6,954 bases of DNA from an uncultured Bacteroidia bacterium (GCA_938040915.1 CALHZE010000043.1:1-6954); one strand, 5' to 3'. Shown: positions 1-6,807, counted from the first letter of the stretch. The notes: generated by a model from the letters alone, not told the origin. Program-made: numbers and translations.

Positions 1-399
1 TTGTGCTACGCCGTCACTTCCATAACGCTTTTCCCATGCCGCGAGGTGCGTCTCAAGACAACTTTCCAAGATGCCCACCTCAGAAAAGGTCTCAGCGTTG
101 AGCTCTAGGTAGAGCACGGGGCTCACCTCCCACGGCTCGCGATTTCGTTGGCGCGCTACCTCCTCCTCGTGCTCTGCGATATAGAGCCCCTCGAAGAGCT
201 CTTTCCGCCCTTCGAAATAGGCGCGCAGGGTCGACAAGAAGAGACTCTTCCCGAAGCGGTGAGGGCGACTAAGGAAGAAGATACGCCCGAGCCCTTGGAG
301 CTTCTCTATGTATTGGGTTTTATCTACGTAAAGATCCCCGTCTTTACGCAGCAACTCAAAAGCTTGGGTGTTTATGGGTAACCGTCGGGATGCGTTCAT
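1..399 (-). CDS. AAA-ATPase-like protein (PF09820-type), N-terminal part; runs off the left edge
   Basis: The reverse strand is open for 133 codons from an ATG at 399-397 to the window edge with no stop. The protein starts MNASRRLPINTQAFELLRKD, followed by the family's YVDKT motif (residues 24-28) and a modified Walker A loop RPHRFGKSL (residues 45-53), then a YFEGRKELFEGL segment (61-72). This order (LPI..FE.LR, YVDKT, RPxRFGKSL, YF.G...LF.GL) is the signature of the AAA-ATPase-like family. Full-length members are usually around 500-580 residues and end in a PD-(D/E)XK nuclease-like domain, which here would lie outside the window. Their cellular role is unknown; they are highly multi-copy in Bacteroidales. 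The start is supported by a promoter-like motif 25 bases upstream and by alignment of the LPI motif near the N-terminus. It is transcribed away from glmM. Family assignment is firm; function is not. Confidence 0.9.
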   Translation of the reverse strand, partial: MNASRRLPINTQAFELLRKDGDLYVDKTQYIEKLQGLGRIFFLSRPHRFGKSLFLSTLRAYFEGRKELFEGLYIAEHEEEVARQRNREPWEVSPVLYLELNAETFSEVGILESCLETHLAAWEKRYGSDGVAQ

Positions 400-423
400 C
401 GTCTCTAATGGGCTTGATTTGTA

Positions 424-431
424 CAAAGATA
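424..431 (-). promoter_or_regulatory. Bacteroidota-type -7 promoter element for the leftward gene
   Basis: Read on the minus strand this is TATCTTTG, a full match to the TAnnTTTG -7 consensus of the Bacteroidota primary sigma factor. It would place transcription start roughly 18 nt before the ATG at 399. No convincing -33 TTG is seen at the expected distance; that stretch is a pyrimidine run on this strand. The motif match is direct; promoter activity is inferred. Confidence 0.55.
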
Positions 432-453
432 GGGAAAAGAGAGGAGAGAGAGG
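431..453. other. Unbroken polypurine tract (23 nt)
   Basis: All bases from 431 to 453 on the plus strand are A or G, with alternating GA steps. The tract lies where the -33 box of the leftward promoter would be. It may be a low-complexity spacer. An effect on promoter strength or DNA structure is only a possibility. Confidence 0.5.
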
Positions 454-494
454 CGGGCGAATTTCCCTTCGCTTCGGTTGTCGCCTCTTCGCCC
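450..494. repeat. Nested inverted repeats in the divergent intergenic region
   Basis: Two short arm pairs interleave: GAGGCG (450-455) with CGCCTC (482-487), and GGGCGAA (455-461) with TTCGCCC (488-494). The pairs share position 455 and could form mutually compatible or competing stems in single-stranded nucleic acid. They lie upstream of the predicted glmM transcription start, so an operator-like role is more plausible than mRNA folding. Arms are short and the region is GC-rich, so chance is possible. Confidence 0.35.
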
Positions 495-501
495 ACGTGG
501 G
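492..501. promoter_or_regulatory. Perfect palindrome CCCACGTGGG, possible operator
   Basis: This 10-bp perfect palindrome lies 36 bases upstream of the glmM -7 motif, between the two divergent promoters. Such symmetry suits a dimeric DNA-binding protein. No known regulator is recognised. The same core also occurs inside glmM at 1300-1309, which weakens the case for a specific operator. Confidence 0.3.
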
Positions 502-537
502 GTGTTTGGCGTCTAGGTTTACTTCCTACAAGTGTAT

Positions 538-545
538 TACCTTTG
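538..545 (+). promoter_or_regulatory. Bacteroidota-type -7 promoter element for the glmM operon
   Basis: TACCTTTG matches the TAnnTTTG -7 consensus and would start transcription about 18 nt before the glmM ATG at 570. A -33-like TTTA at 518-521 is closer (16-nt gap) than the usual 19-21 nt. The mirrored arrangement with the leftward promoter makes both calls more credible. No other clear promoter is seen before the following genes. Confidence 0.5.
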
Positions 546-556
546 GGAAACTTGAT

Positions 557-564
557 AGGGAGGG
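557..564 (+). promoter_or_regulatory. Ribosome binding site deciding the glmM start
   Basis: AGGGAGGG ends five bases before the ATG at 570. It supports this start over the in-frame ATG at 390, whose extra 60 residues match nothing in the family and would overlap the leftward promoter and gene start. Confidence 0.55.
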
Positions 565-569
565 TTAAA

Positions 570-1955
570 ATGGCACTTATCGCATCGATCTCGGGCATAC
601 GGGGCACTATCGGCGGACGCTCGACCGAGGGACTCAATCCGCTGAGCATTGCGCGTTTTGCGTGTGCTTATGCTTTTTGGCTAAGGGGGCGTTGTGGTCT
701 TTCGGAAGTAAAAGTGGTCATCGGGCGCGACGCTCGCCTCTCGGGCGACATGGTCAACCGCACCGTCGTGGGGACGCTCCTCGGCTGTGGCATCGACGTC
801 TTAGACATCGGTTATGCGACGACCCCGACTGTGGAGATGGCGGTCACGGCGCAGAAGGCACACGGGGGCATCGTCATCACCGCCAGCCACAACCCAAAAG
901 ATTGGAACGCGCTCAAGCTCCTCAACGAGCGGGGCGAGTTTATCTCTAATATCGACGGACAGTCGATCCTCAAAACCGCCGAAGCGGCCGATTACCTCTT
1001 CCCCTCGGTCGACGAGCTCGGGCACTATCGCCAAGTGGCGGGCGCCCTCGAGCACCACATTAATGAGATTTTGAAACTCCCTTATGTCGACGAACTCGCT
1101 ATCCGTGAGGCAAAGTTTAAGGTGGCGGTCGACGCAGTCAACTCGGTAGGCGGGGGCGCCGTCCCGATGCTTTTGCGTGCTCTCGGGGTCGAGCAAATCG
1201 TGGGGATTAACCTTGAGCCTACGGGCGACTTTGCCCACAACCCTGAGCCGCTGTCTGCCAACCTTACGGGGTTGAGCGAATTGGTGCGTACGGAGCAAGC
1301 CCACGTGGGGTTTGCCGTAGACCCCGACGTTGACCGCCTCGCGATCCTTTGCGAAGACGGCTCTATGTTTGGCGAAGAGTATACGCTGGTGGCCGTGGCA
1401 GACTACATCTTGAGTCAGAAACCGGGGGCGACGGTCTCAAACCTGTCAAGCACCTCGGCGCTGCGCGACATTACCGTGCTCCGCGGCGGGAGTCACTACA
1501 CCTCGGCGGTGGGCGAGGTCAACGTCGTAGCCAAGATGCGCGACGTGCAGGCGGTGATCGGTGGTGAGGGGAACGGCGGGGGGATCCTCCCCGAGCTCCA
1601 TTACGGGCGCGACGCGTTGGTCGGCATTGCCCTCTTCCTCTCTCACTTAGCCAAGAGCGGCAAGAGCTGTTCTGAGCTTAAGAGCCAGTATCCGCAATAC
1701 TATATGTCGAAGCACAAGATCGCCCTCTCCTCGGCGCTTAACCCCGACACCATCCTTGAGAAGGTGAAACAGCTCTTTGCCAACGAACGACTAAATACGG
1801 AGGACGGCGTCCGGATCGATATGCGCGGCGGGTGGATACACCTCCGCCGATCCAACACCGAGCCGATTATCCGCGTCTATGCCGAGGCGGGCTCGCAGGA
1901 GCAAGCCGACGAATTGGCGCTCGGGATGGTCAACAAGGTGAGCGAGCTCCTGTAA
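570..1955 (+). CDS. glmM: Phosphoglucosamine mutase, alpha-D-phosphohexomutase family
   Basis: The 461-residue cytoplasmic enzyme is expected to convert glucosamine-6-phosphate to glucosamine-1-phosphate on the way to UDP-GlcNAc, the precursor of peptidoglycan and lipid A. All four functional loops of the superfamily are present: the catalytic phosphoserine loop TASHNP (residues 104-109, Ser106), the metal-binding loop DPDVDR (251-256), the sugar-specificity loop GEGNGG (332-337), and the C-terminal phosphate-binding loop RRSNTEP (426-432). The N-terminus (SISGIRGTIGG) is typical of Bacteroidota GlmM. The GEGNGG loop resembles the form seen in archaeal-type GlmM rather than the GEQSGH of E. 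coli GlmM, so activity on other hexose phosphates (phosphomannomutase or phosphoglucomutase) cannot be excluded. Length is normal. It is the first gene of the apparent operon and is followed after 12 nt by the adaptor gene. Confidence 0.92.
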   Translation: MALIASISGIRGTIGGRSTEGLNPLSIARFACAYAFWLRGRCGLSEVKVVIGRDARLSGDMVNRTVVGTLLGCGIDVLDIGYATTPTVEMAVTAQKAHGGIVITASHNPKDWNALKLLNERGEFISNIDGQSILKTAEAADYLFPSVDELGHYRQVAGALEHHINEILKLPYVDELAIREAKFKVAVDAVNSVGGGAVPMLLRALGVEQIVGINLEPTGDFAHNPEPLSANLTGLSELVRTEQAHVGFAVDPDVDRLAILCEDGSMFGEEYTLVAVADYILSQKPGATVSNLSSTSALRDITVLRGGSHYTSAVGEVNVVAKMRDVQAVIGGEGNGGGILPELHYGRDALVGIALFLSHLAKSGKSCSELKSQYPQYYMSKHKIALSSALNPDTILEKVKQLFANERLNTEDGVRIDMRGGWIHLRRSNTEPIIRVYAEAGSQEQADELALGMVNKVSELL

Positions 1956-1967
1956 GAGAGAGTCTCT

Positions 1968-3245
1968 ATGCCTCGCTTACAGGAGCTTTGGCACAGCCGG
2001 CGGGGGCGCATCGGTCTAGCGCTTGTCGTCGTTCTCTGCATCGTGTCCTTTTTCCTCTATCGCGGGTGGCGCGGCGAGACCTCCGAGGCGCTCTATGCCG
2101 AGGTGCAGGTGGGCGCATTTGATGTGCGCGTCGTCGTGCAGGGAGAGCTAGAGGCGCAAAACAGCGTGGATATCGCCGGTCCGGCGGATCTTATGCGAAG
2201 CCGGAACTTTAAGATCTCCGAGGTACAAATCAAAGACCTCGTCCCCGAGGGGACGCTCGTCGATTCGGGCGACTATGTGGCGAGTCTAGACAAGGGGGCG
2301 CTCTCTAACCTGCTCAAGACCCTCGCTGACGACGTAGAGAAAGCCGAGCAGCAACTCATCAAAGTTCAACTAGACACGACCCTCACCCTCCGCGAGCTAC
2401 GTAATTCCTTACAGAATACGGAGTACGAGCTGACGGAGAAGCAGCTCGTACTCGAACAATCAAAGTACGAACCTCCCGCCATCATCCGCCAAGCCGAGCT
2501 GAGTCTGGAGAAGTGCGAACGTTCGCTCCGTCAAGCCCAAGAGAACTATAAGCTCAAGACCCTGCAGTTCCGTTCGACGGTGCGCGAGGCGCAGCTCAAC
2601 CTCGAAAAGGTGCTTCGCCAACAGGCGGAACTGAATACCATGCTTGACCGCTTTACGATCTACGCCCCCAAGCGCGGGATGGTGATTTATGCCAAAGAGT
2701 GGGGGGGCAAGAAACGCAAGGTCGGCAGCGCCATTAGCCCATGGGAGCCCAATGTGGCCACGCTCCCAGACCTTTCTGACATGGTCTCCAAGACCTACGT
2801 CAACGAGATAGATATTAGCCGTGTACGGGTCGGGCTCAAGGTTGAGGTGGGGGTCGACGCCTTCCCCGAACGTCGTTATCGCGGCACGGTCACCGAGGTC
2901 GCCAACGTCGGCGAACAGGTCGCGGGGAGTGATGCCAAGGTCTTTGAGGTGCTCATCCACGTAGATGAGCAAGACTCGATCCTCCGTCCCGCCATGACGA
3001 CCAGCAATGCCATCATCGTCTACCACAGAGACTCGGCACGCTATGCACCCCTAGAGTGTGTCTATGCCAATGACTCGCTCTCGTTTGTCTACCTTGCCTC
3101 GGGGGTGCGCCAACAAGTCAAGACGGGGGCAAGCAATGACTGGGCGGTCGAAATTGTCGATGGCGTTGCGGTGGGGACGCGACTTTACCTGAGCACGCCC
3201 CCCGATGGCGATGCCTTCCCGTGGTCGTTTCTCAAAAAGGAGTAG
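1968..3245 (+). CDS. HlyD/MacA-type periplasmic adaptor (membrane fusion protein)
   Basis: The 425-residue protein has a short positively charged N-terminus, one transmembrane anchor (about residues 14-31), a first lipoyl/barrel half (about 45-112), a long charged coiled-coil hairpin (about 113-228, rich in E, K, Q and L), the second lipoyl half starting at the family-typical YAPKRGMVIY (232-241), and beta-barrel and membrane-proximal domains (about 270-410). Such adaptors bridge an inner-membrane transporter and a TolC channel across the periplasm. The following permease and TolC genes support this. There is no lipobox, so it is anchored by the helix and not by lipid. The ATG follows the glmM stop by 12 nt and has a purine-rich AAGAGAGAG just upstream. 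The adaptor could also serve an RND pump, but the adjacent MacB-type permease favours an ABC exporter. The exported substrate is unknown. Confidence 0.88.
   Translation: MPRLQELWHSRRGRIGLALVVVLCIVSFFLYRGWRGETSEALYAEVQVGAFDVRVVVQGELEAQNSVDIAGPADLMRSRNFKISEVQIKDLVPEGTLVDSGDYVASLDKGALSNLLKTLADDVEKAEQQLIKVQLDTTLTLRELRNSLQNTEYELTEKQLVLEQSKYEPPAIIRQAELSLEKCERSLRQAQENYKLKTLQFRSTVREAQLNLEKVLRQQAELNTMLDRFTIYAPKRGMVIYAKEWGGKKRKVGSAISPWEPNVATLPDLSDMVSKTYVNEIDISRVRVGLKVEVGVDAFPERRYRGTVTEVANVGEQVAGSDAKVFEVLIHVDEQDSILRPAMTTSNAIIVYHRDSARYAPLECVYANDSLSFVYLASGVRQQVKTGASNDWAVEIVDGVAVGTRLYLSTPPDGDAFPWSFLKKE
3237..3242 (+). promoter_or_regulatory. Strong ribosome binding site supporting a GTG start for the permease
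   Basis: AAGGAG, inside the last codons of the adaptor gene, lies five bases before the GTG at 3248. It is the clearest Shine-Dalgarno match in the window. The alternative in-frame GTG at 3221 would add nine residues unlike the family and lacks such a site. Confidence 0.7.
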
Positions 3246-3247
3246 CC

Positions 3248-4561
3248 GTGGTTTCGTTTTGGCGGCGCTATCTCCACGACTTTGAGATTGCCCTCGAGTC
3301 CATTCGGGGCAACAAGTTAAAGTCCTTCCTTACCGCCCTAGGCATCATCTTTGGCGTGGCTGCCGTGATTAGCATGCTGGCCATCGGGAGCGGTGCACAG
3401 CGCGAGATCCTCGAACAGATGAAACAGGTGGGGGTGAACAACATCCTCATCAAAGTGGTCGTTCAGACAGAAGGCGAAGCGCAAGAGGAGGAGGGAAAGA
3501 GCGCAACGAAACGTTACTCCCCCAGGCTCAATTCGCGCGATATTGCCGCCATGCGTGCGGCGCTCCCTACGCTCCGCTATATTGCCCCGATGGTGAGCTA
3601 TGAGGGCACATTACAGTCCGTTTACGGGCGCTTGTCGGGGAGTGTGGTAGGCACTGCGCCAGACTATTTCGCTCTCTACCATCTTTCCTGCACTGTGGGG
3701 CGTCTCTTTTCCTCTTATCAAGCCACGCGAGGGGAGCTGGTCTGTGTCATTGGACAAGAGGTGCGCGCCAAGCTCTTTGGGCAACATGCGGCGCTTGGGG
3801 GGCGTATCAAGTTTGCAGGGCTTTGGTTTACGGTAATTGGGGTTTTGGAAGATGGTGGCGCGGCAGAAAGTGACGCTGCGGCGGAGCTGGGACCAGTCGC
3901 CAGCCGCGAGTCGATCTTTGTCCCCCTTGAGACACTCGAGCGACGTTACCTTTCGCGCACCCGAGGGAAGCCACAGACCGAGCCGCAGCCGTGGCGTGGG
4001 GTAAGCGTAGTCGCCCCCTTGGATCGCGTGGTCGTCCAAGTCGCTGAAACACGTTACCTAGAGCCTACCGCTCGGGTGATGGAGCGGATGTTGGCGCGTC
4101 TCCATGCGGGGGTGCAAGACTACGTGGTCATCATCCCCGAGAAGCTTCTTCAACAGCAACAACGTACCTCGAGCATCTTCAATTGGGTCTTGGGGGCAAT
4201 CGCGGGTATCTCGCTGCTGGTGGGGGGCATCGGTATCATGAACATCATGTTTGCCTCGGTCATGGAGCGCATCAAAGAGATCGGGACGCGCCTTGCCATT
4301 GGCGCTAAGCGTGCCGACATCGTGGCACAATTTCTCTGGGAGGCGATTTTGATTAGCGTGAGTGGCGGCGTGGTGGGAATAGGCGTCGGGGTAGCCCTCT
4401 CTGCCCTCATTACCCAGTTTGCGGAGATTGAGACTATCGTCTCGCCGCTTTCCGTCTTGATCTCCTTTGGCGTATCGGTCGGGGTAGGGCTTATCTTTGG
4501 GCTCGCCCCCGCGCGTCGCGCCGCACGCCGCAGCCCTATCGAATCGTTACGCTATGAATAA
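3248..4561 (+). CDS. MacB/FtsX-type ABC transporter permease without ATPase domain
   Basis: The 437-residue inner-membrane protein has the MacB-permease layout: transmembrane helix 1 at about 27-48 after the typical ESIRGNKLKSFLTALGI segment, a large periplasmic domain (about 50-310), then three helices (about 313-337, 362-390, 400-422). Conserved marks are GGIGIMNIM (326-334), the cytoplasmic coupling stretch ERIKEIGTRLAIGAKR (340-355) that contacts the ATPase, and the C-terminal PARRAARRSPIESLRYE. MacB proteins use ATP hydrolysis by a partner domain to drive mechanical movement of the periplasmic domain, pushing substrate from the periplasm through TolC. Here no Walker A or ABC signature is encoded, so an ATPase must come from another locus. 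The start is GTG, 2 nt after the adaptor stop. The 3' end overlaps the TolC gene by 8 nt. A LolC/E-like lipoprotein role is less likely given the adaptor and TolC neighbours. Confidence 0.88.
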   Translation: MVSFWRRYLHDFEIALESIRGNKLKSFLTALGIIFGVAAVISMLAIGSGAQREILEQMKQVGVNNILIKVVVQTEGEAQEEEGKSATKRYSPRLNSRDIAAMRAALPTLRYIAPMVSYEGTLQSVYGRLSGSVVGTAPDYFALYHLSCTVGRLFSSYQATRGELVCVIGQEVRAKLFGQHAALGGRIKFAGLWFTVIGVLEDGGAAESDAAAELGPVASRESIFVPLETLERRYLSRTRGKPQTEPQPWRGVSVVAPLDRVVVQVAETRYLEPTARVMERMLARLHAGVQDYVVIIPEKLLQQQQRTSSIFNWVLGAIAGISLLVGGIGIMNIMFASVMERIKEIGTRLAIGAKRADIVAQFLWEAILISVSGGVVGIGVGVALSALITQFAEIETIVSPLSVLISFGVSVGVGLIFGLAPARRAARRSPIESLRYE

Positions 4562-6032
4562 GCTTCTGCTTTCGCTCTGGCTCGCACTTGGGACGCTTTG
4601 CGTATGGGCACAACCCGCCCCCACACGTGCGCTCACCCTAGAGGAGTGTATCTCGCTCGCCCAAGAGTATTCGGCGAGTGCGCTCATTGCCCGTCAGACC
4701 TTCCTCACGGCTTATTGGCGTTACCGCGCCTATCGTGCGGAGTATCTCCCCTCGCTGCGTGCCGAGGGGTCGCTCCCCGTCTTTCACCGACGCCTCATGC
4801 GTTATCAGCTCCCGAATGGGGAGTATACCTACCTGCGAGAAAATGCGAATACGCTCTCCGGACGCCTTTCGCTCAACCAGAACATTGGGGCAACGGGGAC
4901 GCGCCTTTTCCTCCGCACCTCCCTTGAGCGACATGACTTGTTGGGCACACGTCGCACGACCGACTATGTCTCCCTCCCCGTTCAGGTTGGGCTTGAGCAT
5001 AGTTTCTTTGCCGTCAATACCCTGAAGTGGAAGCGCAAAATCGAGCCTAAGCGTTACGAGGAGGCGAAGCGTCTCTATCTTCAAACCACTGAGCAATTGG
5101 CGCAAGAGGGCACCGAGCGTTTCTTTAACCTCCTCTTTGCACAACAGCAGCTCGCTACGGCGCGTCTCAACCGTGCGAATGCCGACACACTCTTTCAAAT
5201 CGCCAAAGGGCGTTACAATATTGGCACGATTGCCGAAAATGACCTCCTGCAGATGGAGCTCAACCTTCTCAATGCAACCAACTCGGTAAGCGAGGGCGAG
5301 GTCAACCTACAGCACGCACGGTTCCAGTTGGTTACCTTCCTCGGGTTACAAACGGGGATGGACTGGCAGCTGATCCCCCCCCCGCCCTACGAGGGCGATA
5401 CGGTCAGTTACTCAACGATGTTAGCCTGCGCACGGCGCAACCACCCGACGCCCCTCCGCCTCGAACTGCAAACGACGGAAGCGGCACAGGGCATTGCCGA
5501 AGCCAAGGCGGCGCGCGGTTTCCAAGTCAACGTGAGTGCCTCTTATGGGCTCACGCAACAGGGCAAAACCCTTGGCGCAGCTTACCAAGAGCCGCTCGAC
5601 CAACAAGAGGTGTCGCTCAACTTTGCCATCCCGATCCTCGACTGGGGGCAGGGCTCAGGACGCCTCAAGATGGCGCGATCAAACTACGAACTCACCCAAG
5701 TGCGTGGGCAACAGGCACTCCACGAGTTCGAGCAACAGGTCTTTTTACAGGTCATGCGATACAACCGACAGCCGCGCCTACTCTACATCGCTGCGAAGGC
5801 AGACACCATTGCGCAGAACCGCTTCCGCATTGCCAAGCAGCGTTTCTTGATAGGAAAAATCAGCGTCCTCGACTTGGATAAAGCGCAAATCGACCGCGAC
5901 GAAGCGAACAATAGCTACCTGCGTGCCGTCCGAGACTCGTGGCTCACCTACTACCAGCTTCGTGCCCTTACCCTCGTCGACCCCAAGGATGCCCTCCCCC
6001 TTACCACAGACTTTGAGAAACTATTGAAGTGA
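4554..6032 (+). CDS. TolC-family outer membrane efflux protein
   Basis: The 492-residue protein begins with a signal peptide (MNKLLLSLWL then ALGTLCVWA, probable cleavage after Ala19, before Gln20). The mature protein starts with the family's ALTLEECISLAQ motif (26-37). It has the internal two-fold repeat of TolC: the first half contains AKGRYNIGTIAENDLLQMEL (217-236), and the second half the equivalent AKQRFLIGKISVLDLDKAQI (427-446), each followed by a long helix. Beta-strand-like stretches lie around 100-150 and 325-365. It should form a trimeric barrel and periplasmic tunnel that docks with the adaptor encoded two genes upstream. The ATG lies inside the permease stop region (8-nt overlap), so translation is probably coupled. 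An in-frame start at 4497 would destroy the signal peptide position and was not used. Length is normal. Confidence 0.9.
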   Translation: MNKLLLSLWLALGTLCVWAQPAPTRALTLEECISLAQEYSASALIARQTFLTAYWRYRAYRAEYLPSLRAEGSLPVFHRRLMRYQLPNGEYTYLRENANTLSGRLSLNQNIGATGTRLFLRTSLERHDLLGTRRTTDYVSLPVQVGLEHSFFAVNTLKWKRKIEPKRYEEAKRLYLQTTEQLAQEGTERFFNLLFAQQQLATARLNRANADTLFQIAKGRYNIGTIAENDLLQMELNLLNATNSVSEGEVNLQHARFQLVTFLGLQTGMDWQLIPPPPYEGDTVSYSTMLACARRNHPTPLRLELQTTEAAQGIAEAKAARGFQVNVSASYGLTQQGKTLGAAYQEPLDQQEVSLNFAIPILDWGQGSGRLKMARSNYELTQVRGQQALHEFEQQVFLQVMRYNRQPRLLYIAAKADTIAQNRFRIAKQRFLIGKISVLDLDKAQIDRDEANNSYLRAVRDSWLTYYQLRALTLVDPKDALPLTTDFEKLLK

Positions 6033-6721
6033 TGACGAAAACGCTACTGGTGAGTGCCACGCTCTGGGAACTTGAAGCATTTTGGGATATGCGTCTATCG
6101 CCCTCCGCGCGTGCGTCGCTTACCCCGATTCTTTCCGACCCGCTTTACATGGGGCACTTTACCGTAGACAAGACGCTCGATTGTTGCATCACGGGCGTGG
6201 GGGTCGCTTCGGTGCTTATAAATCTCGCAGCGTGTTCGCTCGAAACGTACGACTGGGTGCTAGGGGTGGGGTTTGTAGGGAGCTATACCGAGGCGCTCGC
6301 TGTAGGCGATGTGGTGCAAGTCAGTGAAGATGCGTTCGCCGACTACGGGCTCGAGGAAGAAACAGGCTTTGTTTCGCTTGCAAACACCCCATTTCCTTCG
6401 ATTATGAAAGGTCGGATGTTTTGTGTTGCATCAAATAAAACGACGACTTTTTATCCCACTGTACGTAGTTTTACAAAGAGCGTCGCTACGGGGAATATGA
6501 CCGCTCCCCTCGGTCTTGTGCCGCAGGCGTATGACGTACAGGTTGAGAGTATGGAGAGTGCCGCCTTTGCGCTTTTGTGTAGTCGTCGTGCGCGGACATA
6601 TACCTCGCTGCGTGTGGTGAGTAACTATGTCCGTCCAGGGGCGGCGTGGGATGTGGCGTTGGCCAAGGCACGGTTAGCGCAAGCGCTGGTGCAGGTGTTG
6701 GGAAGTGTGTCAAAGCAGTGA
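6032..6721 (+). CDS. mqnB: Futalosine hydrolase-like nucleosidase (MTA/SAH nucleosidase superfamily)
   Basis: The 229-residue protein has the purine nucleosidase fold marks: an N-terminal strand with SATLWELE (8-15, matching the SATxxE of futalosine hydrolases, Glu13), TGVG (54-57), a GVGFVGSY loop (78-85), a VGDVVQVSEDAFADYGLEEETGF stretch (from residue 91), TKSVATG (148-154), the catalytic region VESMESAAF (171-179), and SNYV..P...W (197-206). The DAFADYG and SNYV segments favour futalosine hydrolase over MTA/SAH nucleosidase, which normally has an SD at the latter position. The reaction would release hypoxanthine from futalosine for menaquinone synthesis. Substrate choice is inferred; the region after SNYV is shorter than the usual EPRNR..W form. 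The ATG overlaps the TolC TGA by one base (TGATG), a classic coupling junction. Positions 6401-6480 are noticeably AT-richer than the rest. Confidence 0.72.
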   Translation: MTKTLLVSATLWELEAFWDMRLSPSARASLTPILSDPLYMGHFTVDKTLDCCITGVGVASVLINLAACSLETYDWVLGVGFVGSYTEALAVGDVVQVSEDAFADYGLEEETGFVSLANTPFPSIMKGRMFCVASNKTTTFYPTVRSFTKSVATGNMTAPLGLVPQAYDVQVESMESAAFALLCSRRARTYTSLRVVSNYVRPGAAWDVALAKARLAQALVQVLGSVSKQ

Positions 6722-6725
6722 AGCA

Positions 6726-6741
6726 GACGCATCGTGTTGCG
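6726..6741. repeat. Degenerate copy of the second palindromic unit
   Basis: GACGCATCGTGTTGCG here matches GACGCATCACGTTGCG at 6852-6867 in 14 of 16 positions. It begins four bases after the mqnB stop codon. The left arm is kept and the right arm is partly decayed, as expected for an older copy of an intergenic repeat. Confidence 0.5.
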
Positions 6742-6807
6742 ACAACCACCATTACATCGCGTTATTTGCCCGCTGCATAGACTCGCTCGTCACCCGCACG
6801 GGCCGCG

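Noticed and set aside
148..381. 77-residue plus-strand open frame opposite the AAA-ATPase-like gene
   Set aside because: The minus-strand frame carries family motifs (YVDKT, RPHRFGKSL); this one does not.
390..569. In-frame 60-residue N-terminal extension of glmM from the ATG at 390
   Set aside because: It would overlap the leftward gene's start and both promoter motifs, resembles no GlmM N-terminus, and the ATG at 570 has a ribosome binding site and a family-typical start.
801..1304. 167-residue minus-strand open frame inside glmM
   Set aside because: Lies opposite the catalytic loops of GlmM, whose conservation explains the open frame.
2460..3026. 188-residue minus-strand open frame inside the adaptor gene
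   Set aside because: Antisense shadow produced by GC-rich third positions; it has no recognisable motifs, and the plus-strand protein is clearly real.
4638..5198. 186-residue minus-strand open frame inside the TolC gene
   Set aside because: Antisense shadow of a well-recognised gene; no domain or start signal of its own.
6032..6721. Plain MTA/SAH nucleosidase (mtnN)
   Set aside because: The DAFADYG and SNYV segments and the VESME form fit futalosine hydrolase better, though the substrate is not proven.
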